A stretch of 24,718 bases of DNA from Comamonadaceae bacterium (GTDB taxonomy: Bacteria; Pseudomonadota; Gammaproteobacteria; Burkholderiales; Burkholderiaceae_C), in NCBI GenBank assembly GCA_947458415.1, contig CANGZG010000009.1:1-24718 (forward strand). The letters run 5' to 3'. The translations under genes were made by a program, and so were the position numbers. Positions within the stretch are counted from its first letter, which is position 1, and each line of letters starts with the position of its first letter. Of this stretch, positions 1 to 8,222 are shown piece by piece. Below the pieces are notes generated by a model that saw only the letters and a list, made by a program, of their open reading frames with translations, made no database searches and was not told the origin of the DNA.

Positions 1-18
1 CGCACCAAGGCATGTCGT

Positions 19-24
19 TAAAAT
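19..24 (+). promoter_or_regulatory. Possible -10 element of the purL promoter
   Basis: The hexamer TAAAAT fits a sigma-70 -10 box. A start site about seven bases downstream would lie near position 31, only about seven bases before the GTG at 38 but about 55 bases before the GTG at 86. The matching -35 box would fall off the left edge of the window, so it cannot be checked. This is a weak, single-motif call. Confidence 0.3.
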
Positions 25-85
25 TCGCCCACGCTCGGTGGATGATCCGTCTGCCACCCAACCTCACCTCACCCAAGACCTGCTC

Positions 86-3000
86 GTGACCCTACACATC
101 AGTGCCTTCCAAGGCTCACATGCCTTCAGTACTTTAAAAACACAACGTTTATTGACAGGCTTGCAAAAGATTTGTCCCGCCATTGCATCGGTCGAAGCCC
201 TCAGCGTTTACTTGCTGGCCACTGACAAAAAACCGACTGCCAAGGTGTTGCAACGCATGGGCGACTTGCTTGATGCCTCACCTTTGCCCTCCGTCGACCC
301 CAAACACCGTTCCCACCTTTGGGTGGTGTCACCCAGAATCGGCACCATCTCGCCTTGGGCGTCCAAAGCCACAGACATTGCGCGCAACTGCGGGTTTGAG
401 TTGCACCGGATTGAACGCCTCATTGCTTACCAAGTGGCTGTGGCAAACCACCATGAGTTCTCACCCAACGAAACCTCCGCCATCGAGCAATCTCTGCATG
501 ACCGCATGACCGAGTCGGTATGGCCCAGTGTGTCGTCTGCTTTGGCTTTGTTCAATGCAGTACCGGGCGCGAACATGGCGCACATTCAAGTACTGGCACA
601 TGGCCGTGCCGCGCTGGAAGCCGCCAACATAGAAAGCGGCTTGGCATTGGCTGACGATGAAATCGATTACTTGTTGAAGTCGTTTCAACAACTTCAACGC
701 AATCCAACCGATGCCGAGTTGATGATGTTCGCACAAGCCAACAGCGAACACTGTCGCCACAAAATTTTCAATGCCGAATTCATTCTGGATGGCAAAGCCC
801 AAAGCCACAGTTTGTTTGGCATGATTCGCCACACGCACCAGACCCACCCGCAGCACACGGTGGTGGCGTACGCTGACAACGCTGCCATCATGCAAGGCCA
901 TCAGGTCGAGCGTTTCACCGCCGCTTTGCAAGGCTACATGCCTCGCTACGACAAAAGCACCGGCGTGCAACACATATTGATGAAGGTGGAAACCCACAAC
1001 CACCCGACTGCCATTTCCCCGTTTCCAGGTGCGGCCACGGGCGCAGGCGGGGAAATTCGCGATGAAGGCGCCACCGGACGCGGCGCCAAACCCAAGGCTG
1101 GGTTGACCGGTTTCAGCGTTTCCAAATTGTGGGGCAGTCACACCGGGCACGCGCCGCACATGGCATCTGCGTTGCAAATCATGACCGAAGGACCGTTGGG
1201 TGGTGCGGCTTTCAATAACGAGTTTGGCCGACCCAATCTCTTGGGCTACTTTCGCGAATACGAACAACACATCAACGGTGTGCAACGCGGTTACCACAAG
1301 CCGATCATGCTCGCAGGAGGCCTGGGTGTGGTGCGTGATGAACTCACCCACAAAGCATTGTTTGCCCCTGGCACGTTGCTGGTTCAACTGGGCGGTCCGG
1401 GCATGCGCATTGGCATGGGCGGAGGTGCCGCGAGTTCGTTGTCCAGTGGCACCAACGATGTGGCTTTGGATTTCGATTCCGTGCAGCGCGGCAACCCTGA
1501 AATTCAACGGCGCGCACAAGAGGTCATTAACCATTGCAACGCTTTGGGCCAAGACTCGCCTGTCTTGGCCATTCACGATGTCGGTGCTGGCGGGTTGTCC
1601 AATGCATTCCCCGAGTTGGTCAACGATGCTGGCCGTGGTGCACGTTTCGATTTGCGCCAAGTTCCTCTCGAAGAAAGCGGTTTGTCCCCGAAAGAAATCT
1701 GGAGCAACGAAAGTCAAGAACGGTATGTGCTGGCCATTGCCCCTGAATCACTGAGCCAGTTTGCGTTCTTTTGTGAGCGTGAACGTTGCCCGTTTGCGGT
1801 GGTGGGTGTCACCACCGATGACCGCCATCTTTCGGTCCAACACACCGATGACACCCGCGCTGTGGACATGCCCTTGAACGTGCTGTTGGGCAAGCCGCCC
1901 AAAATGTTGCGCGATGTTCAACGCATGACACAGCAAACCACGCCGCTCAACACAGATGAGATCACTTTGCAAGACGCGGTGCTCAAAGTGCTGTCTCATC
2001 CCACCGTGGCCAGCAAACGGTTTTTGATCACCATTGGCGACCGCACCGTGGGTGGCATGACGCACCGCGACCAAATGGTCGGGCCTTGGCAAGTGCCTGT
2101 GGCCGACTGCGCGATCACATTGGCTGATTACAAAGGCGTGGCTGGCGAAGCCATGTCAATTGGCGAACGCACACCGTTGGCCGCGATCCATGCACCCGCC
2201 TCGGGCCGCATGGCGGTGGCAGAAGCCATCACCAATTTGTTGGCCGCACCGATTTCGCTGGACAAGGTCAAGTTGTCTGCCAACTGGATGGCCGCTTGCG
2301 GCGAACCGGGTGAGGACGCGGCTTTGTATGACACGGTCAAAGCCGTGGGCATGGAACTTTGCCCTGCATTGGGCATTTCCATTCCGGTGGGCAAAGACAG
2401 TTTGTCCATGCGCACCCGCTGGCAAGCCGATGGTCAAAGCGTGCAAGTGACTTCACCGGTCAGTCTGATCATCACTGCATTTGCTGCATTGAACGATGTC
2501 CGGGGCAACTTCACACCGCAGTTGAACGCCACAGAACCCGATACCAGTTTGATATTGATCGACTTAGGCCGAAGCAAGCAACGCATGGGTGGCAGCATCT
2601 TGGCGCAAGTGCTGGACCAAACCGGTGGCGATGTTCCCGATTTGGATACGCCACAAGACTTGGTTCATTTGGTCAACGCCATCAACGAGTTGCGCGCCAA
2701 ACAATGGGTGCTGGCCTACCATGACCGCAGCGACGGTGGCTTATTGGCTTGCATGGCCGAAATGGCGTTTGCCGGCCATGTGGGTGTGGCCATCAATGTC
2801 GATTTGCTGGTCACAGAAGGCGACGGCATCGCCGACAGCCGGGCAGACCATGGCGATAGCAAAAACTGGTCCCTACAAGTCAGCGCCCGACGGGATGAAA
2901 AAACCCTGCATGCGTTGTTCAATGAAGAACTGGGTGCGGTCATTCAAGTGCGTACCGAAGTGCGTGATCAAGTCATGCAACTCTTGCGCCAACACGGTTT

Positions 3001-4066
3001 GTCCGCTTGCAGCCATGTGGTGGGCAAAACCAGACCCACCACATCAGCCATCGCCAAGGGGACGAATGAACTCAGCATTTGGCGGGATGCCAAAGAAATA
3101 TTCACAGCCAGTCTGTACGACTTGCACCAAGTCTGGGACAGCGTGAGCTGGAAAATTTGCCGCGAGCGAGACAACCCTGACACCGCAGATGCCGAGCATG
3201 CTGCTTGTTCAGACCCGCTTGACCCGGGCTTGCATGTGCATTTGACCCCGGGCTCGCTTGACAACGTGGCAGCGCCTTACATCCACTTGCAGCGCCCCCG
3301 CGTGGCTGTGTTGCGCGAACAAGGCGTCAATTCCCACGTGGAAATGGCCTATGCATTCACCGAGGCCGGTTTTGAGGCGTATGACGTTCACATGACCGAT
3401 TTGCAGCAAGGTCGCGCTCACCTGAAAGATTTCCAAGGGCTCGTGGCTTGCGGCGGCTTCAGCTATGGCGACACCTTGGGGGCAGGCAAGGGCTGGGCTC
3501 GCAGCATCACGTTCAACACCCCACTGTCAGACCAATTTCACAGTTTTTTCCAGCGAAAAAACACATTCGCACTGGGCGTGTGCAACGGGTGCCAAATGTT
3601 TGCCGAGTTGGCCGTGCTGATTCCAGGTGCTGACGCTTGGCCGCGCTTTACCGACAACCAAAGTGGGCGGTTTGAAGCGCGTTTGTCCCAAGTGGAAGTG
3701 CTGGATTCACCCAGTTTGTTTTTTCAAGGCATGGCGGGAAGCCGTTTGCCGATCGCGGTGGCGCACGGCGAAGGCTACGCAGATTTCAGCGCCAAAGGCG
3801 ACCCGCAAAAAGTCCTTGCGGCGATGCGTTTTGTCGATCACCATGGTCACGCGACACAAACTTACCCCTTCAACCCGAACGGCAGTCCAGGTGGATTGAC
3901 GGCCGTGACCACGGCAGATGGGCGCTTCACCGCGATGATGCCGCACCCCGAGCGGGTGTTTCGGCAATTGCAATTCAGCTGGACCGCCAGCAGCAGTTTT
4001 CAAAAATCGACCGATTTCAGCCCGTGGATGCGCATTTGGCGCAACGCGCGCCGTTGGGTAGACTGA
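86..4066 (+). CDS. purL: Phosphoribosylformylglycinamidine (FGAM) synthase, large single-chain form
   Basis: Cytoplasmic enzyme of step four of purine synthesis: FGAR + glutamine + ATP give FGAM. About 1326 residues, the size of the fused enterobacterial type (E. coli about 1295), so no separate PurS/PurQ is needed. Visible in order: PurS-like N-terminus, the NSEHCRHKIFNAEF and VETHNHPTAISPFPGA motifs of the first AIRS-like half, HDVGAGGLSNAFPELV, THRDQMVGPWQVPVAD, YHDRSDGGLL, and a C-terminal class-I glutaminase with nucleophile Cys1166 in GVCNGCQMF and His1287/Glu1289 in PHPER. Start: homologues as I remember them begin near (M)TLHI, which matches the GTG at 86. An in-frame GTG at 38 would add 16 residues, and the frame is open to the left edge, so the start is uncertain. 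No frameshift or missing active-site residue. Confidence 0.96.
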   Translation: MTLHISAFQGSHAFSTLKTQRLLTGLQKICPAIASVEALSVYLLATDKKPTAKVLQRMGDLLDASPLPSVDPKHRSHLWVVSPRIGTISPWASKATDIARNCGFELHRIERLIAYQVAVANHHEFSPNETSAIEQSLHDRMTESVWPSVSSALALFNAVPGANMAHIQVLAHGRAALEAANIESGLALADDEIDYLLKSFQQLQRNPTDAELMMFAQANSEHCRHKIFNAEFILDGKAQSHSLFGMIRHTHQTHPQHTVVAYADNAAIMQGHQVERFTAALQGYMPRYDKSTGVQHILMKVETHNHPTAISPFPGAATGAGGEIRDEGATGRGAKPKAGLTGFSVSKLWGSHTGHAPHMASALQIMTEGPLGGAAFNNEFGRPNLLGYFREYEQHINGVQRGYHKPIMLAGGLGVVRDELTHKALFAPGTLLVQLGGPGMRIGMGGGAASSLSSGTNDVALDFDSVQRGNPEIQRRAQEVINHCNALGQDSPVLAIHDVGAGGLSNAFPELVNDAGRGARFDLRQVPLEESGLSPKEIWSNESQERYVLAIAPESLSQFAFFCERERCPFAVVGVTTDDRHLSVQHTDDTRAVDMPLNVLLGKPPKMLRDVQRMTQQTTPLNTDEITLQDAVLKVLSHPTVASKRFLITIGDRTVGGMTHRDQMVGPWQVPVADCAITLADYKGVAGEAMSIGERTPLAAIHAPASGRMAVAEAITNLLAAPISLDKVKLSANWMAACGEPGEDAALYDTVKAVGMELCPALGISIPVGKDSLSMRTRWQADGQSVQVTSPVSLIITAFAALNDVRGNFTPQLNATEPDTSLILIDLGRSKQRMGGSILAQVLDQTGGDVPDLDTPQDLVHLVNAINELRAKQWVLAYHDRSDGGLLACMAEMAFAGHVGVAINVDLLVTEGDGIADSRADHGDSKNWSLQVSARRDEKTLHALFNEELGAVIQVRTEVRDQVMQLLRQHGLSACSHVVGKTRPTTSAIAKGTNELSIWRDAKEIFTASLYDLHQVWDSVSWKICRERDNPDTADAEHAACSDPLDPGLHVHLTPGSLDNVAAPYIHLQRPRVAVLREQGVNSHVEMAYAFTEAGFEAYDVHMTDLQQGRAHLKDFQGLVACGGFSYGDTLGAGKGWARSITFNTPLSDQFHSFFQRKNTFALGVCNGCQMFAELAVLIPGADAWPRFTDNQSGRFEARLSQVEVLDSPSLFFQGMAGSRLPIAVAHGEGYADFSAKGDPQKVLAAMRFVDHHGHATQTYPFNPNGSPGGLTAVTTADGRFTAMMPHPERVFRQLQFSWTASSSFQKSTDFSPWMRIWRNARRWVD

Positions 4067-4072
4067 TCTGTG

Positions 4073-4094
4073 CATCAAGAGTCACGTCTTGGTG
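4073..4094 (+). other. Stem-loop between purL and the next gene
   Basis: CATCAAGA pairs with TCTTGGTG across a six-base loop (eight pairs, one of them G-T). No T run follows, so it is not a standard intrinsic terminator. It could be an mRNA stability or processing element, or chance. Confidence 0.3.
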
Positions 4095-4121
4095 TCGATT
4101 GCATAAACAAAGGACGTCACC

Positions 4122-4505
4122 ATGAGCATCAACTTGAACATCACACGAGACCGAGAGCTCACCGATTTGCTCTACCAAAGCCACTTGGAATTGGGACAGT
4201 TGCAGGCTGACCTGACCGAGCTGACCCAACTGCATTCCGAAACCGCCGTGGCTTTGGTTGACCAGCCGCTGGAAAAGCAAGTTGATCTCTCGCAAACATC
4301 CAAAATTTTGCAAAAAGCCTTGGCTAAGAATGTCAATTTGCAAAAGCACTTGGTTCGGTTGATCAAACTGCTGACACAAAACCACACGGATGCAGCCAGT
4401 TTGTTGAACGAGTTTGAAAAAATCCGCACCTCTGAGCTGTTACAAAGCAAAACATTTGCACTGGCGCATGTGATCAACCCTGAAAAAGCTGACAAATCAA
4501 CATAA
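4122..4505 (+). CDS. Small helical protein of unknown function
   Basis: 127 residues, function not recognised. The sequence is almost all predicted helix, rich in Leu, Gln, Thr and Lys with heptad-like Leu spacing over roughly residues 10-115 (for example ELGQLQADLTELTQL and KILQKALAKNVNLQKHL), so a coiled coil or helical bundle is likely. There is no Cys, no signal peptide and no membrane segment, which suggests a soluble cytoplasmic protein. The ATG has a good AAAGGA ribosome site about eight bases upstream. It lies 55 bases after purL on the same strand and is closed by the terminator just downstream, so it may be co-transcribed with purL or have its own promoter. The start context and codon use like that of its neighbours argue that it is real. 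Confidence 0.75.
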   Translation: MSINLNITRDRELTDLLYQSHLELGQLQADLTELTQLHSETAVALVDQPLEKQVDLSQTSKILQKALAKNVNLQKHLVRLIKLLTQNHTDAASLLNEFEKIRTSELLQSKTFALAHVINPEKADKST

Positions 4506-4512
4506 ACACTCG

Positions 4513-4554
4513 AAAAAAAGCCCTCGTCAAACGGCGAGGGCTTGGGTTTTTCGA
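4513..4554. terminator. Bidirectional intrinsic terminator between convergent operons
   Basis: AGCCCTCG (4519-4526) pairs with CGAGGGCT (4535-4542) around an eight-base loop. A run of A precedes the stem and GGGTTTTT follows it, so it can act on both strands. It sits between the end of the small helical gene (4505, + strand) and the end of the foldase gene (4564, - strand). Confidence 0.85.
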
Positions 4555-4563
4555 GGTCAGCCG

Positions 4564-5349
4564 TTATTCGATTTTGGCTTTGTCGCGAAGGGTTTGTTGG
4601 AATTCAGCCAGTTTGTTGGATTGCAATTGCTGCAAAATTTGGGGCTTGACTTCTTCCATTTTCGGCAGCTGTGCGTCTCTCAAATCGTCAAGACGGATGA
4701 CGTGAAAACCAAACTGGCTTTTGACCGGCACTTGGGTGAATTCACCTTTTTTCAATGCCACCATGGCGTCGGAAAACTCTTTCACGAAGCTCGACGCATT
4801 TGCCCAATCCAAATCACCACCTTTGGCACCTGAACCCGGGTCCTTGGATTGTTTTTTGGCGATGTCTTCAAACTTACCGCCTTTTTTCAAGCTGGCAATG
4901 ATGGCCTTGGCTTGGTCTTCTTTTTCCACCAAGATGTGGCGTGATTTGTATTCTTTGCCGCCGTTCATGGACGAAAATTTGTCGTATTCGGCTTTGACTT
5001 CAGCGTCAGTGACAGGGTTGTTTTTTTGAAAATCTGCGAACAGTTCGCGAATCAAAATGCTTTGGCGGGCCAATTCCATTTGGGTTTTGTAATCTTCGGT
5101 CGCATCCATGCCTTTGTTTTGCGCTTCTTGCAAAAACACTTCACGGATGATGACTTCCTCGCGCAGTTGTTGCTCCATTTCTGGGGTCACCGCCCGACCA
5201 GCACGCTCAAGTTGCGCGGCCAAAGCTTGTAAACGCGCCTTGGGAACCGCTTTGCCGTTCACGATGGCGAGGTTTTGTGCATTCGCCGCAGCAACGCCAA
5301 GTGCCAGTGTGGCCGTCAATAAAACTGGCTTGAAAAAAGTGAAATTCAT
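4564..5349 (-). CDS. Periplasmic PpiC-type (parvulin) peptidyl-prolyl isomerase
   Basis: Predicted secreted foldase that speeds cis/trans isomerisation of prolyl bonds during folding of exported proteins. The 261-residue product starts with a classical signal peptide (MNFTFFKPVLL...GVAAANA, cleavage after about residue 24), then a SurA/PrsA-like helical N-domain (about 28-125) and a parvulin domain (about 134-224) with SRHILV, DPGSGAKGGDL, FSDAMVALKKGE and SQFGFHVIRLDD. A charged helical tail follows. I chose the ATG at 5349 over an in-frame TTG at 5370 because it places the signal peptide at the N-terminus and has AAGAAAG upstream. It is the last gene of the minus-strand operon, 57 bases after the BolA-type gene. 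Confidence 0.9.
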   Translation of the reverse strand: MNFTFFKPVLLTATLALGVAAANAQNLAIVNGKAVPKARLQALAAQLERAGRAVTPEMEQQLREEVIIREVFLQEAQNKGMDATEDYKTQMELARQSILIRELFADFQKNNPVTDAEVKAEYDKFSSMNGGKEYKSRHILVEKEDQAKAIIASLKKGGKFEDIAKKQSKDPGSGAKGGDLDWANASSFVKEFSDAMVALKKGEFTQVPVKSQFGFHVIRLDDLRDAQLPKMEEVKPQILQQLQSNKLAEFQQTLRDKAKIE

Positions 5350-5406
5350 AAATGGCTTTCTTATAGACAAATCGGGTCTGAGTCAGAGTTGAAACCAGTC
5401 GATGGT

Positions 5407-5679
5407 TCAGTGAGGGGCTTCGACAATTTCAATGGCCAATGCATGAAGGCCTTGGTCAACAAATTGTTGCAACGCATCATACACAAGCCGGTGACGCGCC
5501 ACCCGACTCAAACCCGCAAAAGCTGGCGTGCCGATGCGAACACGAAAATGCGTGCCTTGTCCGGACCCGTCAGCGCCTGCATGGCCTGCATGCGCAGCGC
5601 TTTCGTCTTCCACTTGCAAGAAAAAAGGCTCTAAGTCGGCTTGCAGTTTGTTGGTTAACTGGTCTGCACTGATGTTCAT
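5407..5679 (-). CDS. BolA/IbaG-family protein
   Basis: 90-residue BolA-fold protein. Family members partner with monothiol glutaredoxins, share a [2Fe-2S] cluster and act in iron-sulfur trafficking or as regulators. The hallmark pieces are visible: VEDESAAHAGHAG near residues 23-35, GTHFRVRI, FAGLSRVARHRLVYDAL and the terminal GLHALAIEI containing the conserved cluster-ligand His. The ATG overlaps the yciB stop as ATGA (5676-5679) and has GGGAG just upstream, so translation is probably coupled. Whether it is BolA or IbaG in the strict sense cannot be decided here. Confidence 0.93.
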   Translation of the reverse strand: MNISADQLTNKLQADLEPFFLQVEDESAAHAGHAGADGSGQGTHFRVRIGTPAFAGLSRVARHRLVYDALQQFVDQGLHALAIEIVEAPH

Positions 5680-6257
5680 GGCTCCCCCGCGGGTTTGGCT
5701 TCGGCTTTATCAGCGTCCGGAGCATCGGGTTCAGGCTGAATGTGTTTGCTGAGATACACACCTTGGGCCAACACAAACACAAGCATCAAGCCCATGCTGC
5801 CAAACAATTTGTAATTGACCCAGGTGTCGGTGTCAAACTGGTAAGCCACCCACAGGTTGAGTCCGCCTTTGAACAAGAAAAACACAGCCCAGCTCCACAA
5901 CAATTTTTGCCAAATTTCATCTGGCAATGACAGCTGAGCTGACATCAGCGATTTGATGAAATTTTTCTTCAGCAACCACTGTCCGCCAACCAACAAGCCA
6001 CCCATCAACCAAAACAAAATGGTGGGTTTCCATTTGATGAACGTGTCGTTGTGGGTCAACAAAGTGGCACCGCCAAACACCGTGATGATGCCCAGACTCA
6101 TCCATTGCATGGGTTCGACTTTGCCGTGCTTGAAGTACAGCCAGGCGATTTGCACCAAGGTCGCCACCATGGCGACGCCGGTCGCGACATAAATGCCAGC
6201 GAGTTTGAACGCCACGAAAAACAAGGCGATCGGGAAAAAATCCATCAACAATTTCAT
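5676..6257 (-). CDS. yciB: Inner-membrane protein YciB (septation protein A family)
   Basis: 193-residue polytopic membrane protein of the YciB/IspZ family, linked in other bacteria to cell-envelope synthesis and septation; the biochemical role is not settled. Five or six hydrophobic spans are visible (about 7-21, 24-42, 53-67, 77-94, 118-138, 151-168). Family sequence includes the MKLLMDFFPI start, FIKWKPTILFWLMG, LPDEIWQKLLWSWAVFFLF and the WVNYKLFGSMG segment. The C-terminal tail after about residue 173 is hydrophilic, rich in Pro, Asp and Lys, and somewhat longer than the E. coli protein (about 179 residues). Its ATG overlaps the msrB stop and its stop overlaps the BolA-type start, both as ATGA. 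Confidence 0.95.
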   Translation of the reverse strand: MKLLMDFFPIALFFVAFKLAGIYVATGVAMVATLVQIAWLYFKHGKVEPMQWMSLGIITVFGGATLLTHNDTFIKWKPTILFWLMGGLLVGGQWLLKKNFIKSLMSAQLSLPDEIWQKLLWSWAVFFLFKGGLNLWVAYQFDTDTWVNYKLFGSMGLMLVFVLAQGVYLSKHIQPEPDAPDADKAEAKPAGEP

Positions 6258-6670
6258 GGCTTGCTTTCGTCAGGCTCAAACGACAACGCGGCCGAGTTCA
6301 TGCAGTAGCGCAACCCTGTGGGCGCTGGGCCATCAGGAAACACGTGTCCCAGATGGGCTTTGCACACGGCGCAAACGGTTTCTGTGCGCAACATGCCGTG
6401 GGCCCTGTCGACCCGTTCTTCAATTGCTGATGCATCAGCCGCTTGGTAAAAACTGGGCCAACCGCAACCCGCGTCAAACTTGGTGTTTGAGTCAAACAAA
6501 AGTGTGTCGCAGCAAATGCACCGGTAAATGCCCTTGGCCCAATGCGACTCGTACTTGCCTGTGTACGGGCGTTCGGTGGCGGCATGGCGGGTGACTTCGT
6601 AGGCCACAGGTTCTGCGTTTTTGGCTGCCAAATGCGCTCGCCATTCGGCGCTGTTTTGAGGGAGTTTCAT
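6254..6670 (-). CDS. msrB: Peptide-methionine (R)-S-oxide reductase
   Basis: Cytoplasmic MsrB reduces the R epimer of methionine sulfoxide in oxidised proteins, using thioredoxin. 138 residues. Two CxxC pairs for structural zinc are present (Cys51/Cys54 and Cys100/Cys103), as are the conserved FDAGCGWPSF block (Cys69 a candidate resolving Cys) and the catalytic Cys123 in GLRYCMNSAAL. The start at 6670 is set by an ATGA overlap with the selO stop and by the family-typical beginning (MKLPQNSAEW). An upstream in-frame start at 6703 would lie inside selO. No clear Shine-Dalgarno precedes it, so it probably relies on coupling to selO translation. Confidence 0.95.
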   Translation of the reverse strand: MKLPQNSAEWRAHLAAKNAEPVAYEVTRHAATERPYTGKYESHWAKGIYRCICCDTLLFDSNTKFDAGCGWPSFYQAADASAIEERVDRAHGMLRTETVCAVCKAHLGHVFPDGPAPTGLRYCMNSAALSFEPDESKP

Positions 6671-8160
6671 GAGGAACAACTGATGGAAATGGAAGACGCC
6701 CAAGCGGGCGCAAAACCGGCCAAATGTTCAAACCGGGGGTGTTCGTCAAACGGGGACGACAGCACTTGCAACAAATCATCGACCCATTCGAAGTTGCCTA
6801 TTTTCGCCTGACCAATGGCCTCTTCACCCAAATGGTTACGCAAAACATATTTGGGGTTGGTTGCCAGCATCAGCGAACCGGCTTGTTGGGTGTCTGTTCC
6901 CTCCAGCCTGCGTAAATAAGCTGGCAACCAAGCCGACCAAGCCGCGCCATCGATGAACAAGTCTTTGACCGGTTCGAACGCCTTGGTTGGTCCCAGACTT
7001 TGCAAATGGGCGACCGCGTGACTGAGTCGTCGCCAAAAAATGGTGAAGTCCGTTTTTTCAGTCGCCAAGAACTTGAGCAAAGATTCAATCAGCACATGGT
7101 CATCGGCGCCGGGATGCGTCAAACCCAATTTCATGGCGAACTCGCGGTCTGCCAAAGCGGGGTAGAGGGATTGGTAGGTTTCCAAGGCTTGCAGTGCCTT
7201 GTCTTGGTCTTCAATCAAGGGCAAAAGCGCTTGGCCCAGGCAAAACAAATTCCAGTAAGCGATTTGCGGTTGACGGGCATAGGCATAACGCCCTTGGTGA
7301 TCCGAGTGGTTGCAAATGTGCGCGGGGTCAAATCCGTCGAGAAATTGGAACGGCCCGTAATCGATGGTCAGACCCAACAAGCTCATGTTGTCAGTGTTCA
7401 TGACGCCATGACAAAACCCCACCGCTTGCCATTTGGCCAACATCACTGCGGTCAGTCGCGTGATGTCCGCCAGCAAAGCGGTGTACCTTGAAGGGCCGTC
7501 TTCCACTTGGTTCAAGTGGGGGAATTGCGTGTCAATCAAAAAATCGACCAGTGATTTCAGTGCCTTGATTTCGCCGTTGGCCGCGAAATGTTGCAAATGG
7601 CCAAACCGCAAAAAACTCGGCGCAACGCGCGTCACCACGGCCGCGGTTTCCATCTCTTCGCGCAACACACGGTCTGGCGAGCCCACCAAGGCCAACGCGC
7701 GGGTGGTGGGAATTCGCAAGCCGTGCATGGCTTCGCTGCATAAAAACTCTCGGATACTGGAACGCAACACGGCACGGCCGTCGCCCATGCGAGAGTAGGG
7801 CGTTTTGCCTGCGCCTTTGAGTTGAATTTCTTGCGCGCCGAGGGGTGTCTCAATCACCCCCAAGGACAGTGCCCGACCATCTCCTAATTGCCCAGCCCAC
7901 ACGCCAAATTGGTGGCCGCTGTAAACACTGGCACAAGGTTGACTGCCGTCGGCAACGGCATTGCCGGACAACACGTTCAACAGGTGGTCATCAAAGGCAT
8001 CATCAGACCAACCCCATGCTCGGGCCAATGCATGGTTCTTGGCAACCCAGTGAACCTCACGCAGTGCGCTGGGGTTCACGGTTGTGTAAAACCCAGTCCC
8101 CAATGTGTCAAAAGGGTGTCGCCATTTCAAGCCGCGGGGCTGTTTGAGAGATTCCTGCAT
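6667..8160 (-). CDS. selO: Protein adenylyltransferase SelO (YdiU/UPF0061 pseudokinase)
   Basis: SelO-family proteins have a kinase-like fold with flipped ATP and transfer AMP to Ser/Thr/Tyr of target proteins, with a role in oxidative stress. 497 residues. Visible: SVYSGHQFGVWAGQLGDGRA, QLKGAGKTPYSR (Lys115), GDGRAVLRSSIREFL, HGVMNTDNM with Asp257, and IDYGPFQFLD with Asp267, i.e. the two metal/catalytic acids ten residues apart as in the characterised Pseudomonas enzyme. The protein ends in CSS, so Cys495 stands where animal SelO has selenocysteine. I prefer the ATG at 8160, although it lacks a clear ribosome site; an in-frame TTG at 8211 is an alternative. It is the first gene of the minus-strand operon. 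Confidence 0.95.
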   Translation of the reverse strand: MQESLKQPRGLKWRHPFDTLGTGFYTTVNPSALREVHWVAKNHALARAWGWSDDAFDDHLLNVLSGNAVADGSQPCASVYSGHQFGVWAGQLGDGRALSLGVIETPLGAQEIQLKGAGKTPYSRMGDGRAVLRSSIREFLCSEAMHGLRIPTTRALALVGSPDRVLREEMETAAVVTRVAPSFLRFGHLQHFAANGEIKALKSLVDFLIDTQFPHLNQVEDGPSRYTALLADITRLTAVMLAKWQAVGFCHGVMNTDNMSLLGLTIDYGPFQFLDGFDPAHICNHSDHQGRYAYARQPQIAYWNLFCLGQALLPLIEDQDKALQALETYQSLYPALADREFAMKLGLTHPGADDHVLIESLLKFLATEKTDFTIFWRRLSHAVAHLQSLGPTKAFEPVKDLFIDGAAWSAWLPAYLRRLEGTDTQQAGSLMLATNPKYVLRNHLGEEAIGQAKIGNFEWVDDLLQVLSSPFDEHPRFEHLAGFAPAWASSISISCSS

Positions 8161-8166
8161 ATGACA

Positions 8167-8178
8167 ATTGTGCACAAT
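8167..8178. promoter_or_regulatory. 12-bp palindrome in the divergent selO / acyl-CoA ligase promoter region
   Basis: ATTGTGCACAAT is a perfect palindrome in the 62-base gap between the divergent start codons at 8160 and 8223. Its position suits an operator that could touch both promoters. The TTGT-N2-ACAA shape resembles sites of GntR/FCD-type regulators, but that is only a resemblance. I found no convincing -35/-10 pair. Confidence 0.4.
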
Positions 8179-8222
8179 ACGCGAAACAACGCGCACAGCA
8201 GTGCCATTCAAAGGAGACGCCC

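Noticed and set aside
461..1717. 418-codon open frame on the minus strand inside purL
   Set aside because: It lies wholly antisense to strongly conserved purL codons, has low-complexity His/Gln/Val-rich sequence with no domain, and is explained by codon bias on the sense strand.
8161..8211. Longer SelO start at TTG 8211
   Set aside because: It would cover the divergent promoter region and its palindrome, uses a rare start codon, and adds 17 residues not needed by the fold. I kept it only as an alternative.
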